NCBI GenBank assembly: GCA_937136425.1
Contig: CAKZON010000037.1
Coordinates: 113,357-177,356 of the forward strand
Direction of reading: 5' to 3'
Length of the DNA: 64,000 nucleotides
Origin: an uncultured Crocinitomix sp.
GTDB lineage: Bacteria; Bacteroidota; Bacteroidia; Flavobacteriales_D; Crocinitomicaceae
Under the pieces are notes generated by a model, which was not told where the DNA came from, searched no databases, and was given only the letters and a program-made list of their open reading frames with translations. Position numbers and translations under genes: made by a program. Positions 16,770-26,018 of the stretch are shown here, in pieces. The number at the start of each line of letters is the position of its first letter. The first letter of the stretch is position 1.

Positions 16770-17447
16770 TTAAACTAAAATAATCTTATCAGGGTTGACA
16801 AGTTTGTGTTTAACTGCAGTAATGATCATGCCCGCAGTATTTTTAACATTCAATTTTAATAATAAATTACTTTTTCGATTTTCTACGGCCTTTACTGAAA
16901 TAAATAGCTTGTCGGCAATTTCTTTTGCTGTATATTGTTGACAAATCAACTCTAATACCTCTATTTCTCTTTCTGTCAATTGATCTTTTGGGGTGAATGT
17001 AAGTTGCGGTGTCTTTATTTTAATTTGATTACGCAAAGTATTTAACTGTTCATTTGAAAAGTAATGTCCCTTATCTGCAACCTCTTTCAAGACAGTAAGG
17101 AGCTCTTCTTTGTCAAGTTGCTTAGGTAGCATTGCGTTTACGTCAAGTTTCATCATTTGCCCAATAAAACTTGAATTGGCATGTGAGGATAAAACCACAA
17201 TTTTTATTTGCGGAAATTTAATTTTGAGTTCATCAATTACAAAGAATCCATTACCGTCATTCATTCTCAAGTCTAAAAGTAAAATATCTGGAAAACTGTT
17301 GCTATTTACAAGCTTTTCCAAGAATGAATTTCCACTATGGGCAGTTATATGAGGAGTAAATGTGCCTTCTGATTCAAAAAAGTCAGAAAGGAATTGAACA
17401 ATTAAATGATCATCATCAACAATTGCGAGGTTTAATTTTTTAGTCAT
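16770..17447 (-). CDS. LuxR/NarL-type response regulator
   Basis: A 225-residue DNA-binding response regulator. The receiver domain (1-125) has the acidic pocket D11-D13, phospho-acceptor D59 (LLLDLRMNDGNG) and the conserved lysine in LPKQLDKEE (about 111). The C-terminal LuxR-type helix-turn-helix covers about residues 155-218 (LTEREIEVLELICQQYTAKE, then KAVENRKSNLLLKL). Its start overlaps the end of the kinase gene by 8 bases, so it is translationally coupled to its cognate kinase. The target genes are unknown. Confidence 0.9.
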   Translation of the reverse strand: MTKKLNLAIVDDDHLIVQFLSDFFESEGTFTPHITAHSGNSFLEKLVNSNSFPDILLLDLRMNDGNGFFVIDELKIKFPQIKIVVLSSHANSSFIGQMMKLDVNAMLPKQLDKEELLTVLKEVADKGHYFSNEQLNTLRNQIKIKTPQLTFTPKDQLTEREIEVLELICQQYTAKEIADKLFISVKAVENRKSNLLLKLNVKNTAGMIITAVKHKLVNPDKIILV

Positions 17448-18189
17448 TGCTTTTTGTGGGAATTAAAATGATAAAACGAGTTCCTTTATTAGGAGGAGAT
17501 TTAAAACGAGATTTGGCATCAAGAGTTTTTGCGCGCATTTCAATGTTTTTTAAACCCAATCCTTTCTTAGAGTTCAATGGTATGCCAATTCCGTCATCTT
17601 CTATAATAAAGCAGGAATAATCATATGTTCTTTTCCATAAGATAGTTATTTTATTTGCTTCTGCATGTTTCAATATATTGACGGTTAATGCTTGGAAGAT
17701 TCGAAATAGTTGCATTTTTTTATTGAGTTCTAAGAAAGTTTTATTCGTTCTTACAGAATGGATGGATAATGTATATTTTGATGTTAAAAAGGAAAGGAAG
17801 TCACGCATTATTTCATCAAAAGGCATCTCTTCTATAAGTGGAGGAATAAGGTCGTGTGAAATACGCCTTAACTTGTCCATTGATTGATTTAACGATTGAC
17901 TAATAGCAGGGTTGTTATTTAATAGTTTGACGCGGTGTAAATTAGCAAGGACATCATCATGCAAAAACAGCGCAATGCGCCTTTTTTCTTCTTCTTCGCT
18001 TTGAATCGTATTTTTAAGTAACTCTTTTTGATGCTCTATTAGTATGTCCTGTTTGATTTTAGCCTCTTTTCTAATTCGTTGAATTAGTATCCGCCCAAAT
18101 ATGATTATAAATGTGATGAAGATAATAATCACAATGCAGCCAGCAGTGAGCCAGATTAATGGTGTTGTTGAGTTTTGCCATTGTTCCAT
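17440..18189 (-). CDS. Sensor histidine kinase, NarX/HPK7 type
   Basis: A 249-residue kinase with one transmembrane helix (about residues 12-35) and no extracellular or PAS input domain. The HisKA_3 box has H77 in RRIALFLHDDVLANLHR, and the HATPase_c domain has DDGIGIPL and KGLGLKNIEMRAKTL. It overlaps the regulator downstream by 8 bases and the 7TM gene upstream by 34 bases. Because it has almost no sensory region of its own, the 7TM protein encoded in front is the likely input partner (inference). Paralogous design to the kinase at 31986-33161, which carries a PAS domain instead. Confidence 0.88.
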   Translation of the reverse strand: MEQWQNSTTPLIWLTAGCIVIIIFITFIIIFGRILIQRIRKEAKIKQDILIEHQKELLKNTIQSEEEEKRRIALFLHDDVLANLHRVKLLNNNPAISQSLNQSMDKLRRISHDLIPPLIEEMPFDEIMRDFLSFLTSKYTLSIHSVRTNKTFLELNKKMQLFRIFQALTVNILKHAEANKITILWKRTYDYSCFIIEDDGIGIPLNSKKGLGLKNIEMRAKTLDAKSRFKSPPNKGTRFIILIPTKSND

Positions 18190-18803
18190 AAGTAATAAAT
18201 TAGTGATACATAAAAGAGTTGCAAACAGATGGCTCTAAGCATCCAAAACCAAGAAACAACGCTTAAACTTTGATTGATTAGAAAGTTTGTACTTATCGCT
18301 AAAAAAATGTCGAGTCCAAAAAAAAGGAGAATGGCACCGTTTAAAAAAAGAAGCCCTTTAGTCCAAATTTTTTGACGTGCAATTTTGAGGTAAATGAGAA
18401 GTGTGTAAATCACAATTAATAAATCATATGCAGCGCGATCGTAAGATTGAAATTCATTTGTGTCAATGTTATAAAGGCTTACACTTTGCATAATAAATGG
18501 GATAGCACCAACTGCTATAAGCGACCATTTCCATGATGATTTAATTTTAAAAAAATGGTTAAAATAAATTTGTGTTAAAAAGCAAAAATGAAAAAACGAA
18601 GAAGCAAGAAAAATGATAAGATTGTTTCCTAAAAGAGTTCCTACCTTTTTTGAAAAGCATTCGAAAAGGATTAGGATGATGAGGTAAATACCTATCTCAT
18701 GATGAGACTCACGAAATTTTTTCAAATACATAATAATGCCAAGCGCCAAACATATAATTGAGAAATAGCGTAAAATTCTAATAGCCGATTCAAAATAGAT
18801 CAT
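18156..18803 (-). CDS. Predicted 7TM membrane protein, likely sensor partner
   Basis: A 215-residue, highly hydrophobic protein. Segments at about 10-27, 37-52, 60-80, 92-110, 125-142, 148-170 and 180-205 suggest seven transmembrane helices, with hardly any soluble part. The C-terminus is histidine-rich (GKTQQHH). Its 3' end overlaps the 5' end of the histidine kinase by 34 bases in a different frame. This indicates tight translational coupling and a membrane sensor module encoded separately from the kinase. I cannot name a family with confidence. Confidence 0.75.
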   Translation of the reverse strand: MIYFESAIRILRYFSIICLALGIIMYLKKFRESHHEIGIYLIILILFECFSKKVGTLLGNNLIIFLASSFFHFCFLTQIYFNHFFKIKSSWKWSLIAVGAIPFIMQSVSLYNIDTNEFQSYDRAAYDLLIVIYTLLIYLKIARQKIWTKGLLFLNGAILLFFGLDIFLAISTNFLINQSLSVVSWFWMLRAICLQLFYVSLIYYLWNNGKTQQHH

Positions 18804-18888
18804 GTGGGAATATTTGAAAAATCAGAGTGTATATTTATAAACTTCGATTAAAGTTTAATTACATTGATACCTTAGGTTGAATAAAAAA

Positions 18889-19527
18889 TCAAATATTCAT
18901 CAAACCAAAATCTTCACAGTTGTAGGGAGGGCAAGGCATGGTTAGGTTTTCATACATGGTAGGTAGCTTGAAACTTTCCGAGGTGCTATTACAAAAAATT
19001 ACATCAATATTAAAGCCTGATTCGAATTGCGTTATTCCAAAAAACAATAAGATGTTTTGAACACTTTCGTCGTTAAATATGTTTGTGATACTTGTTAGAG
19101 GGATTTTAAAAGCTCGAACAACATTATTTTTAGATTGGGCTTTGGCAAACCAATCAGATTTATACAAAAACCATTTAAAGGATCTTATTGTTGCAACGTT
19201 TACATCAATATTTTCGTGTGAGATTGAGCTCGAATTAGGTGTTGTATTAAAGTATGGGGGACTTTTAAAGTGAAGTGAGCTAACTTTATCCATATGTTGT
19301 TGAATTAACTCAATTTTATCATATTCGTCACCAACCATATAAAAGATTAGGGTATTGTCTGTCTCGCCAATATAGAGATGAATATATTCGGATTCTTGAA
19401 TTTGCATTTGTTCGAAAGAGAGTCGACTTAAGCCAATTACATTTCCAGACTCTAAGAGTTTAAGTCCATTATCTTCATTTCGAATGTCATTCCAATTAAT
19501 AATATTCGTTTTGATGGTATTATTCAT
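18889..19527 (-). CDS. Hypothetical protein, 212 residues
   Basis: The protein has no signal peptide or membrane segment and is mixed alpha/beta, with Asn/Ser-rich stretches. It contains SEYIHLYIGETDNTLIFYMVGDEYDK, a hydrophobic strand pattern (QNILLFFGITQFESGFNIDVIFC) and a cysteine-containing C-terminus (PCPPYNCEDFG). I do not recognise a family. It lies 85 bases upstream of the 7TM-kinase-regulator operon in the same direction, so read-through or functional linkage is possible. The ATG at 19527 is the only sensible start. Confidence 0.7.
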   Translation of the reverse strand: MNNTIKTNIINWNDIRNEDNGLKLLESGNVIGLSRLSFEQMQIQESEYIHLYIGETDNTLIFYMVGDEYDKIELIQQHMDKVSSLHFKSPPYFNTTPNSSSISHENIDVNVATIRSFKWFLYKSDWFAKAQSKNNVVRAFKIPLTSITNIFNDESVQNILLFFGITQFESGFNIDVIFCNSTSESFKLPTMYENLTMPCPPYNCEDFGLMNI

Positions 19528-19611
19528 AAGTGTGATTTTGGGTTGGCTCTAAGTTAGCAACTTTTCCAAAAATCACCTTAGAATGAGATTTTCGTTATTT
19601 GTTGAGCATAA

Positions 19612-19639
19612 AAAAACCGATTCAACAGAATCGGTTTTT
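19612..19639 (-). terminator. Terminator of the acyl-CoA dehydrogenase gene
   Basis: A perfect stem AAAACCGATTC / GAATCGGTTTT with loop AACA has A- and T-runs on both sides. It lies 25 bases past the dehydrogenase stop. Confidence 0.88.
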
Positions 19640-19663
19640 AATAGTATTTGCAATGTTAGTTAC

Positions 19664-20806
19664 CTAGTCTTTCAAAATCCCTCTAGAAATAACAATCTTT
19701 TGAATTTCAGAAGTTCCTTCATAAATCTGAGTGATTTTAGCATCACGCATCATTCTTTCCACTTCATACTCACGTACGTATCCGTAGCCACCATGTATTT
19801 GCACGGCCTCTGTAGTAACGAATTGAGCAATTTCAGAAGCATATAATTTAGCCATTGCAGCTTCTTCTGTATAATCCTCTCCTTGGTCTTTCAATGATGC
19901 AGCGTTTAAACACATCAATCTTGCAGCTTGCACCTGTGTAGCCATGTCAGCTAATTTAAATGCAATTCCTTGGTGTTTGTAAATTTCTTTACCAAACGTT
20001 TTACGTTCTTTAGAATAAGCAACAGCTAAGTCTAATGCTCCAGAAGCAATTCCCATAGCTTGAGATGCAATTCCAATTCTACCACCTCCTAAAGTTTTCA
20101 TGGCAAATTTAAATCCAAATCCTTCTTCACCAATTCTATTCTCTTTAGGCACTTTAACATCATTAAAAATTAATGTATGCGTATCAGAACCTCTAATTCC
20201 CATTTTGTCTTCCTTCTCACCAACGATAAACCCGTCCATTCCACGTTCAACAACTAAAGCGTTGATACCTCTATGTCCTTTTTCTCTATCTGTTTGAGCA
20301 ATTACAATGTAAATAGAAGCAGAGCTACCATTCGTAATCCAGTTTTTTGTTCCATTTAACAAATAGTGATCACCTTCATCAGTTGCTGTAGTTTGTTGAG
20401 ACGTAGCGTCTGAACCAGCCTCAGGTTCTGAAAGACAGAATGCACCAATTTTTTCTCCTCTTGCAATCGGTGCTAAATATTTTTGTTTTTGTTCCTCTGT
20501 TCCAAAAGTTTCGAGTCCCCAACAAACAAGTGAGTTACACACAGACATGCAAACTGCCATAGATGCATCAACTTTTGAAATTTCTTCCATTGCCAATACA
20601 TAAGAAACAGAATCCATTCCTCCGCCGTCATATTTTGGATCAACCATCATTCCCAAAAAACCTAGTTCACCAAGCTGTTTAGCTTCTTCAACTGGAAATT
20701 TTGCGTGAATATCTCTGTCAATTACTCCTGGTTTAAGCACGTTTTGTGCGAAATCTCTTGCGGCATCTCTCACCGCCAATTGTTCTTCAGTATACCTAAA
20801 ATCCAT
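19664..20806 (-). CDS. Acyl-CoA dehydrogenase (short-chain type)
   Basis: FAD-dependent alpha,beta-dehydrogenation of acyl-CoA. The 380 residues match the short-chain/butyryl-CoA subfamily: FCLSEPEAGSDATS, KNWITNGSSA, GIRGSDTHTLIF, and the QIHGGYGYVREYEVERMMRD signature. The catalytic glutamate is expected in QIYEGTSEIQ near residue 365. Substrate chain length cannot be read from the sequence. It is a single-gene unit with its own terminator. A possible minus-strand promoter (TTG, 17 bases, TAAATTTG) lies at 20884-20911, in the divergent region shared with anmK. No ETF genes are nearby. Confidence 0.93.
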   Translation of the reverse strand: MDFRYTEEQLAVRDAARDFAQNVLKPGVIDRDIHAKFPVEEAKQLGELGFLGMMVDPKYDGGGMDSVSYVLAMEEISKVDASMAVCMSVCNSLVCWGLETFGTEEQKQKYLAPIARGEKIGAFCLSEPEAGSDATSQQTTATDEGDHYLLNGTKNWITNGSSASIYIVIAQTDREKGHRGINALVVERGMDGFIVGEKEDKMGIRGSDTHTLIFNDVKVPKENRIGEEGFGFKFAMKTLGGGRIGIASQAMGIASGALDLAVAYSKERKTFGKEIYKHQGIAFKLADMATQVQAARLMCLNAASLKDQGEDYTEEAAMAKLYASEIAQFVTTEAVQIHGGYGYVREYEVERMMRDAKITQIYEGTSEIQKIVISRGILKD

Positions 20807-20883
20807 TAACCTTAACTTTGAAATAATTATTTATCTTGTTCAACAATTTCATCTTAATCAAAAAATCAAGTAGAAATTGGGTA

Positions 20884-20911
20884 CAAATTTAGCAATAATT
20901 TAGCAATACAA
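20884..20911 (-). promoter_or_regulatory. Possible promoter of the acyl-CoA dehydrogenase gene
   Basis: The minus strand reads TTG (20911-20909), 17 bases, then TAAATTTG (20891-20884), close to the Bacteroidota consensus. The leader would be about 70 bases. The -33 element reaches the anmK start codon on the other strand. Confidence 0.45.
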
Positions 20912-22005
20912 TGGTGTCTTTTAAAAGTTTGAAAAAGGTGGGGGTGATTGGCTTAATGTCAGGTACTTCTCTAGATGGATTAGACTTGTGTTTTGCAGAG
21001 TTCGAGAAGAAAAACGAACGTTGGACCTTTGCAATTAAAGCAACAAAAGGGCTTGATTATAGTTTGGACTGGAGAAATTGTTTAAATCAAGCTTTTTACT
21101 CAAATGACAGTGATTTGAAAGCGTTAGAAGAAGATTATGGAACTTTTTTAGGTCAGGAAACAGCAATCTTCATGAAAGAAAAAGGAATCTTTGATCAAGT
21201 TCATTTAATTGCTTCGCATGGGCATACTATTTTTCACGAACCCAAAAAAGGAATAACCGTTCAAATTGGAGATGCAGATAGAATTGCTCAATTCACGCAA
21301 AAAGCGGTTGTCAATAATTTTAGAATAAAAGATGTGCAATTGGGTGGGCAAGGAGCGCCGCTTGTTCCTGTAGGAGATGCTTATCTCTTTTCAGAATTTG
21401 ATGCCTGTTTGAATTTGGGAGGGATTGCTAATATTAGTTATCAGCAAAAAGGACAGAGGATTGCATTTGATATTTCACCGTGTAATTTGCCCTTGAATAA
21501 ATTAATGCGAGAGAATTTTAATAAAGAGTTTGATGAGGATGGGCAATTATCTCGGTCTGGAAAATGTATAAATGAGCTTTTAGATAAGCTTGATGATTTA
21601 GCTTATTATAAAATGGCCGCCCCAAAATCTTTGGCGGTTGAATGGTTGAATGAACAATTTTACCCAAATGTCAATCAATATTTAAACAATGATTTTCAGT
21701 TGCAGGATATAATGCATACGATCATTCAGCATGAGACGAGTCAAATAGCTCTGGTTTTAAATGATAATGAAATTAGATCGGTATTAGTAACTGGTGGAGG
21801 AACATATAATTCCTTTTTTATTGAAGAACTAATGAAAAAATCAAATGCAGATATAATAAAACCAACAGATCAATTAATCGAATTTAAGGAAGCCCTGATC
21901 TTCGGATTTCTTGGATTATTAAATGTTCTAGGTCAGATAAATACCTTCAAATCTGTTACAGGTGCGTCTCACGATTCGGTAGGAGGTTTCGTTACTTATC
22001 CGTAG
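20911..22005 (+). CDS. anmK: Anhydro-N-acetylmuramic acid kinase
   Basis: Phosphorylates and hydrolyses 1,6-anhydro-MurNAc released during peptidoglycan recycling, giving MurNAc-6-phosphate. The diagnostic N-terminal GLMSGTSLDGLDL (about residues 14-26) is the ATP phosphate-binding loop of the family. LIASHGHTIFHEP and TVQIGDADRIAQ carry conserved sugar-site residues, with NLGGIANISY in the middle and VTGGGTYNSF near the C-terminus. At 364 residues it is normal for Bacteroidota. There is no recycling partner such as murQ nearby. Confidence 0.93.
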   Translation: MVSFKSLKKVGVIGLMSGTSLDGLDLCFAEFEKKNERWTFAIKATKGLDYSLDWRNCLNQAFYSNDSDLKALEEDYGTFLGQETAIFMKEKGIFDQVHLIASHGHTIFHEPKKGITVQIGDADRIAQFTQKAVVNNFRIKDVQLGGQGAPLVPVGDAYLFSEFDACLNLGGIANISYQQKGQRIAFDISPCNLPLNKLMRENFNKEFDEDGQLSRSGKCINELLDKLDDLAYYKMAAPKSLAVEWLNEQFYPNVNQYLNNDFQLQDIMHTIIQHETSQIALVLNDNEIRSVLVTGGGTYNSFFIEELMKKSNADIIKPTDQLIEFKEALIFGFLGLLNVLGQINTFKSVTGASHDSVGGFVTYP

Positions 22006-22064
22006 TTCGTTTATAACTCTGTCAAATCTTTCCTTTAATCAAAACTTAAAGTGAAAATCTTTAT

Positions 22065-22072
22065 TAATTTTG
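22065..22072 (+). promoter_or_regulatory. Probable -7 promoter box of the amino-acid dehydrogenase gene
   Basis: TAATTTTG matches TAnnTTTG, 22 bases before the ATG at 22095. The -33 region lacks a good TTG. Confidence 0.45.
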
Positions 22073-22094
22073 CGGTTTTAAAAAATTCTTTTTC

Positions 22095-23324
22095 ATGATT
22101 GAACTATTAGAGAAATTCGAGAACAAACGACCAGAAATTGTTTTCGAATGGAAGGATGCAGAAACCGAAGCAGAAGGCTGGGTTGTCATTAATTCATTAA
22201 GAGGAGGTGCTGCTGGTGGTGGTACACGTATGCGGAAGGGTTTGGATAAGCGCGAAGTTGAGTCTTTGGCTAAAACAATGGAAGTTAAGTTTACAGTAGC
22301 AGGACCACAAATTGGTGGGGCAAAATCTGGAATTAACTTTGATCCATTGGATTCAAGAAAAGAAGGTGTTTTAAGACGTTGGTATGCAGCCGTTACACCT
22401 TTATTAAAGCACTATTATGGTACAGGAGGTGATTTAAATGTGGATGAAATTCACGAAGTAATTCCAATTACCGAAGATTGTGGAGTATGGCACCCTCAAG
22501 AAGGTGTTTTTAACGGACATTTTCAGCCAAGAGAGGCTCAAAAGATTAACAGAATTGGTCAATTGCGCCAAGGGGTATTAAAAGTTATTGAGGATGAAAA
22601 ATTCTCTCCAAGTGTAGCACGCAAATACGTTGTTGCAGATATGATTACAGGTTATGGTGTTAGTGAATCTATTTTTCACCACTATAATTTATGGAATGAG
22701 TCATTAGAAGGAAAAAAAGTAATTGTACAAGGTTGGGGTAATGTAGGTTCTGCTGGAGCTTATTATTTAGCACAACATGGAGCAAAAATCGTGGGAATTA
22801 TTGACCGTGTAGGTGGTTTGATAAAAGAAGAAGGATTTTCATTAGAAGAGATCAGAGAGTTGTTCTTGAATAAAAATGGAAATCAACTAAACGCTCCTAA
22901 TATGCTTTCTTATGATGAGGTAAATGCAAAGGTATGGGATGTTCCTGCTGATGTGTTTATTCCTTGTGCAGGTTCTAGAATGATTACACAAGACCAAGTT
23001 GAAAGAATGATTAAAGGAGGTGTAGAGGTTATTTCTTCAGGAGCAAATGTTCCATTTGCAGATAAAGAAATTTTCTTTGGACCAATTGCTGATTACACAG
23101 ATGAAAAAATAACTGTTATTCCAGATTTTATTTCAAACTGTGGAATGGCAAGAGTATTTGCTTATTTAATGAGTAGTGATTTAGATAAGTTGACAGATCA
23201 AAATATATTTGAGGATACTTCCAATACAATTAAAGAGTCGCTAATTACGACCAATAAAAAGAACCCAAGTAAGTTAAATATTGCGAAAACGGCATTTGAA
23301 ATTGCATTAAACAAATTAGTCTAA
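22095..23324 (+). CDS. Glu/Leu/Phe/Val dehydrogenase family enzyme
   Basis: NAD(P)-dependent oxidative deamination of an amino acid. The dimerisation/catalytic domain contains GGAAGGGTRMRKGLDKRE and the active-site lysine in PQIGGAKSGINF (about residues 70-83). The nucleotide-binding Rossmann domain has VQGWGNVGSAGAYYLAQHGAK (about 210-230), and the late ISNCGMARVFAYL is typical. At 409 residues it is longer than leucine dehydrogenase (about 360) and carries the insert DLNVDEIHEVIPITEDCGVW. The amino-acid specificity cannot be assigned by eye. nhaD follows after 3 bases, so the two are probably co-transcribed. Confidence 0.88.
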   Translation: MIELLEKFENKRPEIVFEWKDAETEAEGWVVINSLRGGAAGGGTRMRKGLDKREVESLAKTMEVKFTVAGPQIGGAKSGINFDPLDSRKEGVLRRWYAAVTPLLKHYYGTGGDLNVDEIHEVIPITEDCGVWHPQEGVFNGHFQPREAQKINRIGQLRQGVLKVIEDEKFSPSVARKYVVADMITGYGVSESIFHHYNLWNESLEGKKVIVQGWGNVGSAGAYYLAQHGAKIVGIIDRVGGLIKEEGFSLEEIRELFLNKNGNQLNAPNMLSYDEVNAKVWDVPADVFIPCAGSRMITQDQVERMIKGGVEVISSGANVPFADKEIFFGPIADYTDEKITVIPDFISNCGMARVFAYLMSSDLDKLTDQNIFEDTSNTIKESLITTNKKNPSKLNIAKTAFEIALNKLV

Positions 23325-23327
23325 GTC

Positions 23328-24818
23328 ATGGGAATAGAGTACATAATGGTAATCGTATTTATTGTTGGATATCTTGCGATTGCACTAGAACATAATATTC
23401 ATATTGATAAAGCAGCTTCTGCTTTGCTTATTGGTATGGTTTGTTGGGGATTATATGCCATTTGGCCAGAAGATCATTTAGGCGTTGAGGAAAATGCCAC
23501 TCTGGTGGACATATCCAGGGACGCGGAAATAGCCGAGAACACCCCTGCCTTTTCAGAGTTTGCCAATCATGAAGTCATAAAAGAGCGGGATGAAATCCTT
23601 AATCATGGAAATTATGATGCTGAATTTACAGCTGATGATCCTGAGGAAACGTCTCACCATGTACACCATTATGTAGAGCACGGCTTATCTCATCATTTAT
23701 TTGATATTGCAAGTATCCTATTCTTTTTATTAGGAGCAATGACAATTGTTGAGTTGATTGATGCGCATGATGGCTTTTCAGTTATAACGGATCGAATTAA
23801 TACAACAAGTAAGATTAAATTATTGTGGGTAATATGTGTACTCACATTTTTTATGTCCGCCGCCTTGGACAATTTAACCACCTCAATTGTTATGATATCC
23901 GTTATACGGAAGCTGATTGATGATAAACAGGCAAGATGGTTGTTTGGTGGTTTCATTATTATTGCAGCCAATGCCGGTGGAGCATGGTCTCCAATTGGAG
24001 ATGTTACTACTACAATGTTGTGGAATAATGGGCAAATTCCTGATTCAGGAGTAATTATTGTTAATTTGATTTTGCCTTCATTAGTGGCTATGATTGTTCC
24101 TCTATTGGTGGCTACTTTCTTTGTAAAAGGAACAGTTGCAAGACCAGAAAAAGTTGTTTCTACTGGACATCATAATGCAGAACCTGCTCCTTGGGAGAAA
24201 AACTTTGTATTCTTTTTAGGTTTAGCAGGTTTATTGTTTGTGCCAGTATTTAAAACTGCAACTCACCTTCCTCCATTTACAGGAATGATGTTGAGTTTAG
24301 GCGTTTTATGGATGGTGACTGAAATATTACATTCAAAGAAAGAACGTGAACAAAAGAAAGGACTTTCAGTTGTTTCTGTATTACAAAAAATTGATACTGC
24401 AAGTGTATTATTCTTCTTAGGAATTTTGATGGCAGTAGCAGCATTGCAGGAAGTAGGGCACTTGGTAACAGTGGCACATTTCTTGGATAATACATTTGAC
24501 CAGAACTTGTATTCAATCAATGTTTCTATTGGTTTATTATCTGCAATTGTAGATAACGTACCATTAGTAGCTGCGGCGCAAGGGATGTATCCGGTTGCTG
24601 AGGCTGGTACATTTGCTGAGAATGGTATGTTCTGGCAGTTTTTAGCTTATTGTGCAGGAACTGGAGGAAGTGCATTGATTATTGGTTCTGCTGCTGGTGT
24701 TGCAGTAATGGGACTAGAAAAGATCAGTTTTGGATGGTACATTAAAAAGATTTCGCTTTACGCAATAATTGGTTACTTTGCAGGGGCGGCTACTTACTAT
24801 CTCATGTTTGGGATGTAA
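23328..24818 (+). CDS. nhaD: NhaD-type Na+/H+ antiporter
   Basis: Inner-membrane sodium/proton antiporter of the ion-transporter superfamily. At least ten hydrophobic segments are visible. Conserved stretches fit NhaD: SAALDNLTTSIVMI, ANAGGAWSPIGDVTTTMLW and SAIVDNVPLVAAAQGMY, the two helix hairpins that carry the ion-site acidic residues. An acidic, histidine-rich insertion lies between the second and third helices (about residues 48-118, including HHVHHYVEHGLSHH). It could be a pH or metal sensor, or simply a loop. This is consistent with a marine or sodium-dependent lifestyle. It is co-oriented with and close to the preceding dehydrogenase gene. Confidence 0.9.
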   Translation: MGIEYIMVIVFIVGYLAIALEHNIHIDKAASALLIGMVCWGLYAIWPEDHLGVEENATLVDISRDAEIAENTPAFSEFANHEVIKERDEILNHGNYDAEFTADDPEETSHHVHHYVEHGLSHHLFDIASILFFLLGAMTIVELIDAHDGFSVITDRINTTSKIKLLWVICVLTFFMSAALDNLTTSIVMISVIRKLIDDKQARWLFGGFIIIAANAGGAWSPIGDVTTTMLWNNGQIPDSGVIIVNLILPSLVAMIVPLLVATFFVKGTVARPEKVVSTGHHNAEPAPWEKNFVFFLGLAGLLFVPVFKTATHLPPFTGMMLSLGVLWMVTEILHSKKEREQKKGLSVVSVLQKIDTASVLFFLGILMAVAALQEVGHLVTVAHFLDNTFDQNLYSINVSIGLLSAIVDNVPLVAAAQGMYPVAEAGTFAENGMFWQFLAYCAGTGGSALIIGSAAGVAVMGLEKISFGWYIKKISLYAIIGYFAGAATYYLMFGM

Positions 24819-24864
24819 CAAAAAAAGATTTCTATCGTTAATATAATTTAAAAAGAAACAGAAT

Positions 24865-25572
24865 ATGAGCGCATTAGCTTTATTACTTCAAGCGACGGAT
24901 TTAGGTGTTTCTGACAGCACGCAAGTTGCTTCAGGAATTACTGAAGGTACAAAGGAAATTCCTGTTTGGGAATTAGTGATGGATGGTGGTTGGGCCATGA
25001 TTCCGTTAGCGATTTTATCCGTTTTAACGATTTATATTTTCGTTGAGCGTTTACTGTCTATCAATAAATCATTGAAAGATGAAAGAGATTTCATGGTTCA
25101 AGTAAAAAACTATTTGATGGATGGTAAAGTTGATGCTGCACGTGATTTATGCGCTCAAACAAACAATCCTGCAGCCAGAATGGTTGAAAAAGGGATTTCG
25201 AGAATTGGGAAACCAATGCGCGATATTGTAAGTTCTATAGAGAATGTTGGAAAGTTAGAAATTTATCAATTAGAAAAAAGACTAAGTTTCTTGGCTACTG
25301 CAGCAGGTGTTGCACCAATGATTGGGTTCTTAGGTACAACCTTAGGGATGGTGAAAACATTCCATGCATTAAAGTTTGAAAAAACATTAGAAATTGGAAC
25401 AATATCTGGAGGGATTATGGAAGCCATGGTGACAACTGTTGCTGGTTTGGTTGTCGGAATTATAGCTTATATGGCTTATAATTATTTAGTAGCTAAAGTA
25501 GACAAAGTAATCCATACAATGGAAGGTGCTTCAATTGAATTCTTAGATTTATTGAACGAACCAGGTAAATAG
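24865..25572 (+). CDS. exbB: ExbB/TolQ/MotA-family proton channel
   Basis: Inner-membrane proton-channel subunit that energises TonB-dependent transport. The 235 residues have three transmembrane helices: about 45-65 (GGWAMIPLAILSVLTIYIF), about 140-165 (LATAAGVAPMIGFLGTTLGM) and about 185-205 (TTVAGLVVGIIAYMAYNYL). The GFLGTTLGMV and MVTTVAGLVVGI motifs are the family signature. The N-terminal 40 residues are a Ser/Thr-rich periplasmic extension. exbD follows after 20 bases and tonB after that, forming a complete ExbB-ExbD-TonB operon. Confidence 0.92.
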   Translation: MSALALLLQATDLGVSDSTQVASGITEGTKEIPVWELVMDGGWAMIPLAILSVLTIYIFVERLLSINKSLKDERDFMVQVKNYLMDGKVDAARDLCAQTNNPAARMVEKGISRIGKPMRDIVSSIENVGKLEIYQLEKRLSFLATAAGVAPMIGFLGTTLGMVKTFHALKFEKTLEIGTISGGIMEAMVTTVAGLVVGIIAYMAYNYLVAKVDKVIHTMEGASIEFLDLLNEPGK

Positions 25573-25592
25573 TTGTACAGTAAACTAGAAAG

Positions 25593-26003
25593 ATGAATTT
25601 AGGAAGAAGAAATAGAGTAAAAGCTGAAGGAGGAATGTCTTCTATGACTGACCTTGTATTCTTAATGCTGATCTTTTTCATCATCATGAGTACAATGACT
25701 TCTCCTGGAATTGATGTGAACTTGCCTACCTCAGATAATGCGGTAACGGCACCAGATCAACCTGAGGTTCATGTAGGTATTACAATGAACAATTTGTATA
25801 ATTTTCAGGATGCACAGGATGTTTTGTATACATACGAAGAAATTGAACCAATGATCATTCAAAAAATGAATGAAGATTTAGCAGGAAACGACAAGATTAA
25901 AATTTCTGGTGATCAAGATGCTGATTATCAGTTTGTATTTAAAATTATTGCATTAGCAAAATCGCAAGAATGGAAACCAATATTGGTATTTAAGAATAAC
26001 TAA
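25593..26003 (+). CDS. exbD: ExbD/TolR-family protein
   Basis: A 136-residue partner of ExbB with a short cytoplasmic N-terminus (MNLGRRNRVKAEGGMSS) and a single transmembrane helix (about 19-37). The start of that helix, MTDLVFLMLIFFI, contains the conserved proton-carrying aspartate (D20). A periplasmic domain of about 95 residues follows. The starting region and length are standard. It lies between exbB and the TonB-like gene with short gaps, so the three are one transcript. Confidence 0.92.
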   Translation: MNLGRRNRVKAEGGMSSMTDLVFLMLIFFIIMSTMTSPGIDVNLPTSDNAVTAPDQPEVHVGITMNNLYNFQDAQDVLYTYEEIEPMIIQKMNEDLAGNDKIKISGDQDADYQFVFKIIALAKSQEWKPILVFKNN

Positions 26004-26018
26004 AGAAAGGAGAGCGGA

